Positions 12,023 to 21,500 are shown, counted from the stretch's first letter. The stretch is DNA of 64,000 bases from Leucobacter sp. CX169 (GCF_017161405.1 NZ_CP071051.1:2542001-2606000); one strand, 5' to 3'. The notes: generated from the letters alone by a model not told the origin. Made by a program: numbers and translations.

Positions 12023-13716
12023 GATCGCCGCCGTTTCCCGAGATTGCGCATGGGGCGGCGCAACCAGCCGCCCGTGGACTGGGTGTCGCCCGCCGCCGTG
12101 AGGTGTTCGTCGGCGATGAGGGGTAGGGGCGACAGGAACGATGCCACGCCCTCGCTGCGGGGCAGCGTGAGCCGGAAGTTCGTGCCGACGCCGGCCTCGG
12201 ACCACACCTCGAGCTGCCCGCCGTGCACCGCTGCGTCCTCGAGCGCGATCGCGAGGCCGAGGCCCGTGCCGCCGAGGGTGCGCTTGCGCGACGGGTCGGC
12301 CCGCCAGAACCGGTCGAAGACGTGCTCGGTGGCGTCGGCACTCATCCCGACGCCCCAGTCGCGCACGGTGAGCGCCACCGCGGACTGGTTCGAGTCGATC
12401 GTGACGACGACGGGGTTGCCCTCGCCGTGCTCGATCGCGTTGCCCACCAGGTTCGTGACGATGCGGCGGATGCGGCGCGGATCGACCTCGATGGGGGCGT
12501 ACCCGCCCAGCGCGCGCACCTCGATGAGGCTCGGCGAGAGGGGCTGCAGCCCCTCGCACACCTCCTCCGTCAGGCGCACCAGATTGGTCTGCTCGGTCTC
12601 GAGCGTGACCCGCCCGGCGTCGTAGCGCGAGATCTCGAGGAGGTCGGTGAGCAACCGCTCGAAGCGGTCTACTTGCGTGCGCAGCAGCTCGACGGAGCGC
12701 GCCTGCGCCGGGTCCATGTCGGAGGCCTTCGCGCTGAGCACCTCGCTGGCCAGCCGGATCGTCGTGAGCGGGGTGCGCAGCTCGTGCGACACGTCCGACA
12801 CGAAGCGCTGCTGCATCTCCGACAGCTCGTCGAGCTCGGCGATGCGCTGCTGCAGGGTGTCGGCCATGTGATTGAAGCTGTCCGAGAGCAGGTCGAACTG
12901 CTCGTCGTTCTGCCGCGGCATGCGTACCTGGGTCTCGCCCGCGGCGAGGCGCCGGCTCGTATCGGCGGCCGCCCTGATGGGCCGGAAGACGATGCGCGTC
13001 ATGGTCCAGACGAGCACGCCGATCAGCAGCATGAGGATGACGGCGGTGATCATGAGCGTGCGCTGAATGAACTCGAGCGTGCTCTGGGTCTCGGCGAGGC
13101 TGTACCCGATGTAGAGGTCGTACGTGCCGGCCGCCCCCGGGAAGGTGAGGGTCGAGCCCACGATGATGCCGGGGCCCGGCTCCCCGGAGGGGGTGTCGAG
13201 CTCGACCGGCTGCCAGTACTGCGGCGCATCGCCGCTGTGTAGCGCCGTCGCCAGGTCGGGAGTGATGAGGTCGCCGAGCGCGATCTCGGTGCTGAAGTCC
13301 TGCGGCACCTCGGCGGTCGCGGTCTGGCCCGGCTGGCGCCTCACCGCGAACATCTGGCTCGACGTCGTGTCGCTCACCGCGCGCCGCATTGAGGTCATCA
13401 GCGCCGACAGCGTGCTGTGCTCACTCGCGTCCGACGCATCGAGCAGCTGCTGGGCCGAGACGGTCGCGCGCGCCGAGTCCTGCAGCACCTGGTCGCGACG
13501 GGCCGAGTAGAGGTCGTCGCCGATGCTCGTCAAGATGAAGGTGCCGGCGATCGCGATCATGACGCCGGTCACGAGGCCGGTGACCGCCATCGTGCGCAGC
13601 TTGAGCGACCGTCGCCAGCGCTCGCGAAACGGCCCGACCACCGGATTGGTCAGTTTGACGACGCGCAGCCACGCACGACGCAGCCAGAGCGCGAGCCTCG
13701 AGCGGCCGCGACTCAC
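12019..13716 (-). CDS. mtrB: Sensor histidine kinase MtrB
   Basis: A 565-residue membrane histidine kinase. Transmembrane segments at about 45-64 and 220-240 flank an extracytoplasmic sensor region. HAMP (about 240-295), HisKA with SDVSHELRTP (phosphorylated His311) and a HATPase domain with WRADPSRKRTLGGTGLGLAI follow. With MtrA it forms the conserved actinobacterial two-component system for cell-wall hydrolases, division and osmotic stress. It sits 11 bases downstream of mtrA and overlaps lpqB by 4 bases, making an mtrA-mtrB-lpqB operon. Confidence 0.96.
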   Translation of the reverse strand: MSRGRSRLALWLRRAWLRVVKLTNPVVGPFRERWRRSLKLRTMAVTGLVTGVMIAIAGTFILTSIGDDLYSARRDQVLQDSARATVSAQQLLDASDASEHSTLSALMTSMRRAVSDTTSSQMFAVRRQPGQTATAEVPQDFSTEIALGDLITPDLATALHSGDAPQYWQPVELDTPSGEPGPGIIVGSTLTFPGAAGTYDLYIGYSLAETQSTLEFIQRTLMITAVILMLLIGVLVWTMTRIVFRPIRAAADTSRRLAAGETQVRMPRQNDEQFDLLSDSFNHMADTLQQRIAELDELSEMQQRFVSDVSHELRTPLTTIRLASEVLSAKASDMDPAQARSVELLRTQVDRFERLLTDLLEISRYDAGRVTLETEQTNLVRLTEEVCEGLQPLSPSLIEVRALGGYAPIEVDPRRIRRIVTNLVGNAIEHGEGNPVVVTIDSNQSAVALTVRDWGVGMSADATEHVFDRFWRADPSRKRTLGGTGLGLAIALEDAAVHGGQLEVWSEAGVGTNFRLTLPRSEGVASFLSPLPLIADEHLTAAGDTQSTGGWLRRPMRNLGKRRRS

Positions 13717-13727
13717 CGGCTTGCCGT

Positions 13728-14411
13728 TCAGTCAGTCACCGCGCCGGCGCGGTAGCCGACGCCGCGCACGGTGGTGACGATGGTGGGGTAGTCCGGGTCG
13801 AGCTCAACCTTGGCGCGCAGGCGCTGCACGTGGACGTTCACGAGACGGGTGTCGGCCTTGTACTGATAGCCCCACACCTTTTCGAGCAGCACCTCGCGGC
13901 TGAACACCTGCTGCGGCTTGCGGGCGAGAATGACGAGCAGATCGAACTCGAGCGGCGTGAGCGAGATCGGCTGCGCGCCGCGGCGCACCTCGTGCGCGGC
14001 GACGTCAATCGTCAGGTCGCCCACGCGAATGGTCTCGGGGAGATCCTGCTGGGGCTCGCGCAGGCGGGCCTTGATGCGGGCGGTCAGTTCCACCGGGTTG
14101 AACGGCTTGACGACGTAGTCATCAGCGCCCGCCTCAAGCCCGCGCACCACATCGGTGGTGTCGGTGCGGGCTGTGAGCATGATGATGGGCACCCCGGACT
14201 CGGCGCGAATGCGCTCGCAGACCTGGATCCCGTCGAGGCCCGGCAGCATGACGTCGAGCAGCACCAGGTCCGGGCGCCCCTCGCGGAAGACCTCGATGGC
14301 CTCCGCGCCGTCCCCCGAGAAGAAAGGCGTGAAGCCCTCGGCTTCAAGGACGATACCGATCATCTCGGCCAGGGCCTTGTCATCGTCGACGACCAGAATC
14401 CGTGCACTCAT
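13728..14411 (-). CDS. mtrA: Response regulator MtrA (OmpR family)
   Basis: A 227-residue response regulator. The receiver domain has the acidic pocket at residues 9-11, phospho-acceptor Asp53 (LLDVMLPG) and the switch Lys in VVKPF. The C-terminal winged helix contains EVLLEKVWGYQYKADTRLVNVHVQRLR (broken here by normal helix boundaries), as in OmpR/PhoB regulators. It starts the mtrAB-lpqB operon and is divergent from the aquaporin gene across an 84-base intergenic region that must carry both promoters. MtrA-controlled genes elsewhere include cell-wall and osmolyte functions, so a link to the aquaporin is possible but untested. Confidence 0.96.
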   Translation of the reverse strand: MSARILVVDDDKALAEMIGIVLEAEGFTPFFSGDGAEAIEVFREGRPDLVLLDVMLPGLDGIQVCERIRAESGVPIIMLTARTDTTDVVRGLEAGADDYVVKPFNPVELTARIKARLREPQQDLPETIRVGDLTIDVAAHEVRRGAQPISLTPLEFDLLVILARKPQQVFSREVLLEKVWGYQYKADTRLVNVHVQRLRAKVELDPDYPTIVTTVRGVGYRAGAVTD

Positions 14412-14495
14412 GCCTCCATTATGGTCACAGTCCGCCTTCCTCCCACTACCCTGAGAAACAGCACATAATACGTTCGACTTTTCGGAGGGGTTTCA

Positions 14496-15242
14496 ATGTC
14501 GACATCCGTAGCAGTTCCCAGCACCGGAGCCCGCCTCGCGGCCGAGGCTGTAGGCACGTTCGTCCTCGTCTTTGCCGGCATCGGTGCCGCGCTCACGGCG
14601 GCCGGCTTCGCCGGTGAGCCCGGCAATCCCGTCAACATCGGGTTCCTCGGTGTCGCCCTCGCGGTCGGCGTCTCAGTCCTCACCGGCATCTACGCGTTTG
14701 GGTCCGTATCGGGCGCGCACTTCAACCCTGCCGTAACCTTCGGGCTCGCCGCCGCCGGTCGTTTCGCGTGGAAGGACGTCCTCAGCTACGTCGTCGCGCA
14801 GGTCATCGGCGGCACGATCGCCGCCGCGCTGCTCTTCGTCATCCTCGGCGACAGCCCGCAGGCCGGCAACCTCGGCAACTTCGCTTCGAACGGCTGGGGC
14901 GAGGCGTCGCCGGGCGGCTACGGCCTGCTCGCCGTGGCCCTCACCGAGCTGATCGCGACGGCCATCTTCGTCACGATCATCCTGGGCGCGACCTCGGACC
15001 GCGCCCCCGCGGGCTTCGCCGGCCTCGCGATCGGCCTCGGCCTGATGCTCGTGCTGCTCGTGTCGATCCCCGTCTCGAACGGCTCGATCAACCCGGCTCG
15101 CTCGATCGCGACCGCGGTCTTCGGTGGCGGCGAGGCCCTCACTCAGCTCTGGGCATTCATCGTGTTCCCGATCCTGGGCGGCCTCATCGCCGGCTTCGCC
15201 TTCGGCCCGCTGTTCAACGGCACCAAGAAGGTTGCTGCCTAA
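14496..15242 (+). CDS. Aquaporin (MIP family, AqpZ-like)
   Basis: A 248-residue channel of the major intrinsic protein family with six predicted helices and both half-helix signatures: HFNPAV (NPA at 77-79) and SINPARS (NPA at 199-201). The Arg after the second NPA is the selectivity-filter arginine. The loop around it is short, which favours a water channel over a glycerol facilitator. GGAGGGG lies upstream of the ATG. It is divergent from mtrA, an osmotic-stress regulator, and is followed by a strong hairpin. Confidence 0.93.
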   Translation: MSTSVAVPSTGARLAAEAVGTFVLVFAGIGAALTAAGFAGEPGNPVNIGFLGVALAVGVSVLTGIYAFGSVSGAHFNPAVTFGLAAAGRFAWKDVLSYVVAQVIGGTIAAALLFVILGDSPQAGNLGNFASNGWGEASPGGYGLLAVALTELIATAIFVTIILGATSDRAPAGFAGLAIGLGLMLVLLVSIPVSNGSINPARSIATAVFGGGEALTQLWAFIVFPILGGLIAGFAFGPLFNGTKKVAA

Positions 15243-15253
15243 ACTGCCTCACC

Positions 15254-15295
15254 CACTCGCGGGCGCGGACCTTTCGGGGTGCGCGCCCGCGAGTG
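15254..15295 (+). terminator. Terminator of the aquaporin gene
   Basis: Arms CACTCGCGGGCGCG and CGCGCCCGCGAGTG form a perfect 14-bp stem 11 bases after the aquaporin stop. No T-run follows. Confidence 0.7.
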
Positions 15296-15364
15296 CGTTC
15301 GGGGCCCAATAGGCCCGGCAGGATCCTGCCGCCGTGGCCGCCGCAGTCGCAGTTCCTGAAGCAA

Positions 15365-15414
15365 TCCCACTTCACGGAGCCGAAACACCCCGTCTGCGGC
15401 TCCGTTACGTGGGA
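15365..15414. terminator. Inverted repeat between convergent genes
   Basis: An 18-base arm beginning TCCCAC and ending CGGAGCCG is repeated inverted with two mismatches, after a 14-base loop. It lies between the 3' ends of the aquaporin and the metallopeptidase-like gene, so it may terminate from either side. Other small elements in 15243-15519 are a 16-base palindrome (15316-15331) and an exact 17-base tandem repeat (15454-15487). Confidence 0.45.
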
Positions 15415-15519
15415 TCCCTCCGTTATGTGCGGTGAGATGAGATGAGGTGCGGTGAGTGATGAGGCGCGGCGAGTGATGAGGCGCGGCGCACCACCGCCGA
15501 AGTCAACGCGCGAGCGCGC

Positions 15520-15993
15520 TTAGAAGTGGTCGAACCGCCCCGGCAGCAATTCCCACGGGTCGCGGTCGAGGAACTCGGCGATTGCCCGGTACACGCAGTG
15601 CTCCACGAACATGAGGCGGTGCTCGTCGTCGTCGACGTGGAGCCCGCGGGCACGCTGGATCGGCAGCCGATAGAGCAGGATCGTCCGAGCGTCGCGGTCG
15701 ACGGTCCAGAAGAGGGGCTCGTCACCGTCGCCAAGCTCGCGCGGCACCGACACAAAGCTCACGCTGACGCCCTGCAGGTCGGCGGGGAACGCCGCGAAGA
15801 GGAGGTCGAGGGCGCCACGCGCCTGCCGCTCGAACCGGGTGATGCGGGCGTCGGGGTTCGCGAGCCCCGGGCCGGTGATCGAGGATCGCGGCTCGCGGCG
15901 TCCGTGCCGACGGGAGGCGCGCCCGGCCGACCCGCCAGCGCCGCCGCTCACGGGCCCTGCATCGTGCCCACGCGTGCGGCCTCGTCCAAACAT
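15520..15993 (-). CDS. Metallopeptidase-like family protein (PF06262-type)
   Basis: A 157-residue protein with a basic, low-complexity N-terminus (1-55) and a conserved domain resembling the actinobacterial branch of the Zincin_1 (PF06262) family. The order is a strand-rich centre (VSVSFVSVP), then ILLYRLPIQRA, then the C-terminal helix MFVEHCVYRAIAEFL. The family's zinc motif HExxH is not present at the expected helix (VEHCVYRAIAE), so catalysis is doubtful. The neighbouring divergent DUF3499 gene is its usual partner: the two sit together in mycobacteria and other actinobacteria near whiB2 and phosphomannose genes. Confidence 0.7.
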   Translation of the reverse strand: MFGRGRTRGHDAGPVSGGAGGSAGRASRRHGRREPRSSITGPGLANPDARITRFERQARGALDLLFAAFPADLQGVSVSFVSVPRELGDGDEPLFWTVDRDARTILLYRLPIQRARGLHVDDDEHRLMFVEHCVYRAIAEFLDRDPWELLPGRFDHF

Positions 15994-16064
15994 GTCGCCA
16001 GTCTACCGGCGCCCACACGGCGCGGGAACGGGCCGTGAACGGGCGGTTCGAATAGCCTGGATAT

Positions 16065-16319
16065 ATGCCTGCGCTACCCGCTCCCGCCGTCGATCGCCGC
16101 TGCGCGAAGCCCGCCTGCCAGCGGATCGCCGCCGCGACCTTGACGATGGATTACGCCTCGCGCATCGTCGCGCTCGGCCCGCTGAGTCCGGAGCGCACGC
16201 CCGATGGCCAGGATCTCTGCGCGGTGCACCACGACCGCCTCACTCCGCCCGGCGGCTGGGAGCTCATCCGTCACGACGGCCGGCGCGCGGCGCACGCGGC
16301 CGAAACGCTGTCCGCCTAG
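16065..16319 (+). CDS. DUF3499 family protein
   Basis: An 84-residue small protein with the pattern RRCAKPACQR at 12-21, ATLTMDYASRIVALGPL and DLCAVHHDRLTPPGGW. The two N-terminal cysteines plus Cys/His/His in LCAVHHDR could bind a metal. This matches DUF3499, a conserved actinobacterial family of unknown function. It is divergent from the metallopeptidase-like gene with a 71-base gap. A palindrome GGCAGGATCCTGCC at 16345-16358, also found at 15316-15331, follows its stop and may be a terminator. Confidence 0.8.
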   Translation: MPALPAPAVDRRCAKPACQRIAAATLTMDYASRIVALGPLSPERTPDGQDLCAVHHDRLTPPGGWELIRHDGRRAAHAAETLSA

Positions 16320-16359
16320 TTCGGCGCCCCGCAACGCGGCACCCGGCAGGATCCTGCCC

Positions 16360-16506
16360 CTACCCAACGTGCACCCAAGGCCGACGCTCGATGTCGGGCT
16401 CGGCCTCGCGCAGCACTTCGCGCGTGAGCGTCGCGATCTGGCCCTCACCGAAGAGGAAGAACTTGGCGGGGTTGTCGGTGGCGAGCCGTATGCTTGCCGC
16501 ACCGGT
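16360..16506 (-). pseudogene. 3' remnant of an unidentified gene
   Basis: The minus strand encodes 40-odd residues that look like real protein ([17 protein letters not shown], later [15 protein letters not shown], ending RPWVHVG and a stop). The codons nearly always end in G or C, as in the neighbouring real genes. No start codon lies nearby in that frame, and further upstream the frame reads antisense through the VOC gene. I read it as the C-terminal remnant of a deleted gene. I do not recognise the family. Confidence 0.35.
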
Positions 16507-16558
16507 CCCCGCAGTCCGCCCGGAACGTGTCAACGAAGTCACTGAAAGGAACACCCTC

Positions 16559-16974
16559 ATGTCCGCACAGCTGCCACCTATCTCTCCTTCCGCGGCAACG
16601 CACGCGAGGCGCTCGAGTTCTATCAGTCGGTACTCGGCGGCGAGCTGAACATCATGCGCTACGACTCCATCCCCGGCATGATGGGCGAGGGTGACGAAGG
16701 CGACAAAGTGATGCACGGGCAACTCGACACTGCGGACGGCTTCACGCTCATGGCGGCAGACATGCCGGCGAGCATGGCCGACTCCCCCGACTCGGCCGCC
16801 GGCGGCTCGTCGGTCTGCGTTTTTGGTCCTGACCTCGAGCACCTCACCCAGATCTGGAACGCCCACGCCGAGGGCGCGGAGATCCGCGAGCCCTTCGCGA
16901 CGGCGCCCTGGGGCGACACCTTCGGCGACCTGCGCGACCGCTTCGGCATCACCTGGATGGTGAGCGCGGGCTAG
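16559..16974 (+). CDS. VOC/PhnB-like protein with an N-terminal frameshift
   Basis: The sequence [20 protein letters not shown] followed by [26 protein letters not shown] and [19 protein letters not shown] is typical of PhnB-like vicinal-oxygen-chelate proteins, dimers whose reactions are mostly unknown. The only good start (AAAGGA, then ATG at 16559 giving MSAQ) is in a different frame from TYLSFRGN. The body frame has a stop just upstream and no ATG until 16654. One missing base between 16562 and 16576 would restore MSAQ-(T)ATYLSFRGN. The gene is therefore probably inactive, or the sequence has an indel. The adjacent remnant at 16360-16506 suggests local decay. Confidence 0.7.
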
Positions 16975-17038
16975 GTGGGCTTCGCCGGGTCGATGCCCCG
17001 CGGGCGCGCGGGGAAATCCCGCGCCGCCCGCACCCCGG

Positions 17039-18463
17039 CTAACGCGGGTAGACCGTCAGAGTGCTCGCGCGCTCGCGCGGCGGCTCGATGGAGTACGTGG
17101 CGATCCCCGGTCCTTCAACCATCGTGATGGCGGCGTAAATCGGCGCGTCGCTGACGATGGTCAGGGCCCGTCCGCGCTCCACCGGCACCTCGACTGCGGC
17201 CCCCGCGGGCACCCGCACCAGGGTCGGCTTGGCGAGTCCGAGCAGCCCGGCATCGGGCTGACGCGACACCGCGACCTCCACCTCGGTGGTTCCGGTGTTG
17301 AGCAACGTCATCGAGACCCCGGGGGCGTTCACGACCGGAACCGCGGCGGTGACGCCCGCTGCGATCACGCCAGCGGGCGAGAACCATGCGAGGTCGTGCG
17401 CACGACCAACGACAGCCGTGCCGCGCACGCCACCGACGACGGGGACATCGGCGGTGACGACAATCCCGCTAAACGTCGCGTCCCAATGTTCGATCACCGT
17501 CTCGCTGACCACCCCGGCCGTCAGCGTCGCCTTCCCGACCACCGTCGACGACCCATCAGCGTCGACCGCCCGGATCTCGGCGGTGCCGTCGGCGCTGCCC
17601 GGCGCGAGCACGCGCACCGTGACGGGGAACTCGTCCATGTCGTGCGCGTCGGTCGCCGTCTGTGCGTCGTCGCTCGTGCGCGTCACACCGGGGAACGCCA
17701 ACACCTCGGTGGGCGAGAACTGCGCCATCACGGTGTCGACTCCCACGGGGGTGATGTCGCGCGTCTGTGCGACGCCGAGGGTGGCGGTGACCGCGGCCCC
17801 GGTGCTCAGCACGCGCGCGGCGAGCTGGGCGCGATCGGGGGCGTAGCCGTTGAGCGAGACGGTGCGTTGACTTCCGGCCGGTACGAGCACCCCCGCGGTC
17901 TGCACCTCGTCGACCGGGCCCGCCTCGTCGAAGAGCGAGATGCGAACGGTCGCGGCGACGTCCCCGGGGTTGCCCACCGTCAGGGTGGTCGCGGTGCCGA
18001 GACGTGTGTCGCCGCCGACGAGCCACTGCTCGTTGGCGGGCTCGCCGCAGGCGCTGGCGGCGATGCCTGCGAGGCTCTCGGTGTCGATGCGCTGCACCTG
18101 GGCCGCCGCGAGCAGTTCGTCCGCGGACGCCGCGGTGAGGACGGTGGCTGCGTTGTCGCCAGCCTCGGTCGTCAGGGTGCGGGTCTCGCCGGGCTCGCCG
18201 GCGACGCTCAGCTCTGCCGCGCCCGTGGGCAGCGAGGCGCCGGGGCGAGTGGGGTCGACGCCGAGCTCCATGAAGGGTCCGGCGCAACTCAGGTCGCGCC
18301 CCGCGCCCTGCGAGGTGTCGACGGTCATCGCGACCGCGCCGCGAGAGATGGTCGGCAGCGTGATCGTGCCCACGGCGACGACGGCGCCCACCGCGACGAC
18401 CGTGATGGCCAGTCCGACGACGGCTCGCCCACTCGCGCGAAGCCACTGTGGTCGCTCACTCAT
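17039..18463 (-). CDS. DUF5719 family exported protein
   Basis: A 474-residue protein with an N-terminal membrane segment (about 13-35) and a long beta-rich extracytoplasmic region ([38 protein letters not shown]), matching DUF5719. It overlaps the upstream GT2 gene by 8 bases and is translated from the same message. DUF5719 genes regularly follow this giant GT2 gene in actinobacteria, so a shared role in envelope glycan assembly is likely. No catalytic motif is visible. Confidence 0.8.
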   Translation of the reverse strand: MSERPQWLRASGRAVVGLAITVVAVGAVVAVGTITLPTISRGAVAMTVDTSQGAGRDLSCAGPFMELGVDPTRPGASLPTGAAELSVAGEPGETRTLTTEAGDNAATVLTAASADELLAAAQVQRIDTESLAGIAASACGEPANEQWLVGGDTRLGTATTLTVGNPGDVAATVRISLFDEAGPVDEVQTAGVLVPAGSQRTVSLNGYAPDRAQLAARVLSTGAAVTATLGVAQTRDITPVGVDTVMAQFSPTEVLAFPGVTRTSDDAQTATDAHDMDEFPVTVRVLAPGSADGTAEIRAVDADGSSTVVGKATLTAGVVSETVIEHWDATFSGIVVTADVPVVGGVRGTAVVGRAHDLAWFSPAGVIAAGVTAAVPVVNAPGVSMTLLNTGTTEVEVAVSRQPDAGLLGLAKPTLVRVPAGAAVEVPVERGRALTIVSDAPIYAAITMVEGPGIATYSIEPPRERASTLTVYPR

Positions 18464-21443
18464 GGTCGGCTCCCTTCGAGTCGGTACGGTTCTCAGTCAT
18501 GGGGGTGGGTGCGGACGTGGCCGAGGCTCCAGGATCGCCCTGGGCCTCATCCGCACTGACGCTGGCGCTGGCGCTGGCGCTCGCTGCCTCGGCCGGCGCC
18601 ACAGCACCGCCGCCCGGGTCGCCTTTTCGGGGACGCCGCGGGCGCCGCTCAGGGCGTTCCACGATGTCACCTGTGGGCAGCGCGAGCAGCACCATCGCAG
18701 CGAGCATCGCGATCTGGGCCCACCAGAACGGCATCGCGATCAGGGGCGCACGGGCATCCACGTTCTCGGCGACGGGCTCAGCGGGCACTTCGACCCGCCA
18801 CAGCAGGCCGGAATCAGTCTCTCCGGCGCTCGACAGCGCCGCGTTCTGATCGAGCGCGCCCTGCAGCGTGCCGCGCTCGAGCTCGGCGGCACCGTCCGAG
18901 ATGTCGTCGTTCTGGAGCAGCACGACGAACTCGATCCGTTCGGCGGCCAGCGCATCGCGCAGGTCCTCTCCGCCGGTGCTGGCGAGCTGGCCAACGACGG
19001 TCGCGATCCTCTGCTCTTCCGCGGACAGGGTGGGCTGCACACGGGCGGTGCGCACCGTGTCGAGCCGGGTGCCCGATCCGCGCTCGATCTCGGCGTGGAC
19101 CGCGTGCTCGCCGACCGCGCTGAGCACGAGGGTGCCGATCTCGGGGTCGAGGTTGCCTGCCGCCTCGACGAGCGCCGGCAGTCGCCCCGAGCCGGGCTGC
19201 ACGGCGGACTGCTTGAGCAGCAGGTGGGCGGCGACGGGCAGCACCGCGAGGACGGCGCCGATGGCGGCGACCGCGACGAGCGGCGCGGCGGCCTTGCGCA
19301 GCACGCTCACCCCCGAGGCGGCGAGGGTTGCGAGGCCGATCCAGAAGAGGGCGATACCGGATCCGGTCCAGATCGAGAGCGGCTCGGCGCCGACCGAGGT
19401 GAGCTGCACCTGCGCCGAGGCGATCGCGGTCGCGAGGCCGAGGCCGGCGGCCAGGGCGCCAAAGACGCTGACCCGCACCGGGGCCGTGTACAGGCCGAGC
19501 GCCGCGAGCAACGCGAGCGGAGCCATCAGGAGACCGACCAGCAGGGTCGTGGGCGCGTTGCCGAGCCCGATCATCGAGAGCAACGGCGCCCAGCCGTGCA
19601 GCCCGAACTCGGGGAACCCGATCATCAGGTGCCAGGGGTTTCCGGGCGTAAACGCGGGGCTGAGGCCGGGGTCGAGCAGCAAGTCGAGCGGTCGACCCGT
19701 GCGGATCGCGTGCAGGGCAAGCGGCGCAAACAGCGCGAGGGGGACGAGCGCGATCGAGAACACCTTGCTCAACCCGCGCGGCGAGGTGCAGGCCCCGACG
19801 ATCAGCAGCACAATGGCGGCGGGGATGAGCGCGGGCGCGCAGGCGAGCACGACGCCGGCGAGCAGCGAGGCCGAGCCGGCCCAGCTCCACGATTCACGTG
19901 CGCGCGACGCGGCAATCAGCAGCCACGGCAGCGCGATGACCACGATCACCGTGGGCAGTCGGCCAGCGTCGAGCGAGCCGAGCAGCACGGGGCTCAGGGC
20001 CCAGGCCCCCGCGCCGATCGCGCGACCAGCGGGGTGCTCGGTAACGCGGGCGGCCCAGTGCCAGCCGCCGAACGCGGCAAGCGGAATCGAGAGCGCGAGC
20101 AGTAGCACGATCGACAGGCTCGGGTTCCAGAACGTGAGCGTGCCGAGCGTCGCCAGCACCCATGCGTACGGGTCGGCCGGGCCCTCGGCGGTCCACTGCG
20201 TGTTCCGCCACAGCTCAGCGACGCTGTCGCTCAGCGGGGCGATGCCGCCGCCGCTCACGACGTCGGTGCCCAGCAGCCACCAGAACAGGGCCGCGGCGGC
20301 GACCAGGGCGCCCAGCAGCACACCGAGCCCTCCGGTCGAGACGAAGTGCAGCTCGGGGCGGGTGCGGCCCTGGGCCGCGCGCAGCGCCTCGCGATCGATC
20401 ATGCGCGCGGTGCGCACCGACTTCGGGTCGACACGCAGGGGGCGTACGGCGTCCCAGCCGACCGACCGATCCTGTTTGATTCGGTGCCGCGCGCGCGCGA
20501 CCGCCCCGGGGCGGAAGAACACCCGGAGGGCGGCGGAGAGCTCGCCCAGCATGTTGCCGGGCTGCTCACGCAGCAGCGCCCACACCATGCGCAAGACCCC
20601 GATGAACGGCAACGCAATCCAATAGAACGGCACGAGCGCGGCGGGCGCGTAGGCGAGGCGGCGGTGCAGGGCGGAGGTGCGGGCCTGCCGGTGAGCGGTG
20701 CGGAGGACGGATCGGCGCCGATCGATGTGCGGGCCGGCGACGCCGATTTGCGCGAAGCGGATGCGCGAGTGCGGGGCGACGATGACGCGGAACCCGGCCA
20801 GGCGGGCGCGCACGCTGAGGTCGAGCCCGTCGTCATAGACGGCGAGGGCAGGGTCAAAACCGCCGAGGCGCATCCACACGTCTTGGCGCACGAGCATGCC
20901 GACGGGGCCCACGCCCAGAGTGTCCTGCAGGTGGTCGTACTGCTCTTGATCAAGTTCTTGCCGACGCAACTTCCAACGGCTGCCCGTGCGGGTGAGGCTC
21001 TGCCCGAGCTCGATGATGCGCTCGGGGTGTTCCCAGTCGACGAGCTTCGGCCCGGCAATCGCGACCGATGGGGAGCGCTGCACCGCGGCGATGATGTTCG
21101 CGAGCGCCTGGGGCTCGGGCGCCGAGTCCTCGCTCAAGAGCCAGATCCAGTCGCTCTCGGAGGGTGAACCGGCCTGGTGCGGGGCTCCCGCAGCGGGGGG
21201 CGCGCCGACCGCGGCGGCGACGCCGAGTGCGACGGCCCGACCAAAGGACAGCTTGCTGCCGGTCGAGACCACCCCATCGACCGCGGCCGCGTTCAAGCGG
21301 GCGGCGAGGGCGTCCCCGCCACCGTTGTCGACCGCGATGATGCGGTCGGGGCGGCGGGTTTGGGCCGCGAGCGCCGCAAGGGTCTCGTCGAGCCAGTGGC
21401 TGCCGCGCTGTGCGACCAGGATGGCGGTTACTCGTGTAGGCAT
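18456..21443 (-). CDS. Giant GT2 glycosyltransferase with multi-TM C-terminal region
   Basis: A 995-residue protein. Residues about 1-260 form a GT-A family 2 transferase (VTAILVAQRGSHWLDETLAAL, a short acidic motif near LSEDSAPEPQA, and FDPALAVYDDGLDLSVRARL). Beyond residue 270 there are about twelve hydrophobic helices and an extracytoplasmic stretch, ending in a Ser/Ala/Pro-rich tail. Nucleotide- or lipid-linked sugar is the expected donor; the acceptor is unknown. The gene overlaps DUF5719 and is 57 bases downstream of the WhiB gene. The WhiB-GT2-DUF5719 order is conserved in actinobacteria, which argues for a basic cell-wall function. Confidence 0.85.
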   Translation of the reverse strand: MPTRVTAILVAQRGSHWLDETLAALAAQTRRPDRIIAVDNGGGDALAARLNAAAVDGVVSTGSKLSFGRAVALGVAAAVGAPPAAGAPHQAGSPSESDWIWLLSEDSAPEPQALANIIAAVQRSPSVAIAGPKLVDWEHPERIIELGQSLTRTGSRWKLRRQELDQEQYDHLQDTLGVGPVGMLVRQDVWMRLGGFDPALAVYDDGLDLSVRARLAGFRVIVAPHSRIRFAQIGVAGPHIDRRRSVLRTAHRQARTSALHRRLAYAPAALVPFYWIALPFIGVLRMVWALLREQPGNMLGELSAALRVFFRPGAVARARHRIKQDRSVGWDAVRPLRVDPKSVRTARMIDREALRAAQGRTRPELHFVSTGGLGVLLGALVAAAALFWWLLGTDVVSGGGIAPLSDSVAELWRNTQWTAEGPADPYAWVLATLGTLTFWNPSLSIVLLLALSIPLAAFGGWHWAARVTEHPAGRAIGAGAWALSPVLLGSLDAGRLPTVIVVIALPWLLIAASRARESWSWAGSASLLAGVVLACAPALIPAAIVLLIVGACTSPRGLSKVFSIALVPLALFAPLALHAIRTGRPLDLLLDPGLSPAFTPGNPWHLMIGFPEFGLHGWAPLLSMIGLGNAPTTLLVGLLMAPLALLAALGLYTAPVRVSVFGALAAGLGLATAIASAQVQLTSVGAEPLSIWTGSGIALFWIGLATLAASGVSVLRKAAAPLVAVAAIGAVLAVLPVAAHLLLKQSAVQPGSGRLPALVEAAGNLDPEIGTLVLSAVGEHAVHAEIERGSGTRLDTVRTARVQPTLSAEEQRIATVVGQLASTGGEDLRDALAAERIEFVVLLQNDDISDGAAELERGTLQGALDQNAALSSAGETDSGLLWRVEVPAEPVAENVDARAPLIAMPFWWAQIAMLAAMVLLALPTGDIVERPERRPRRPRKGDPGGGAVAPAEAASASASASVSADEAQGDPGASATSAPTPMTENRTDSKGADHE

Positions 21444-21500
21444 AGCGCCTTCACCCTAAGCGCCGACACCGCGGCGAAACCGACGGCGTGCCGGGAAGCG

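Noticed and set aside
15454-15487. Exact tandem repeat GAGTGATGAGGCGCGGC twice
   Set aside because: Only two copies in an intergenic gap; too little to call a functional repeat.
18868-20625. Long plus-strand open frame (585 residues) opposite the GT2 gene
   Set aside because: It is antisense to clear helices and GT-A motifs of the minus-strand gene and shows Arg/Ser/Pro-rich shadow composition.
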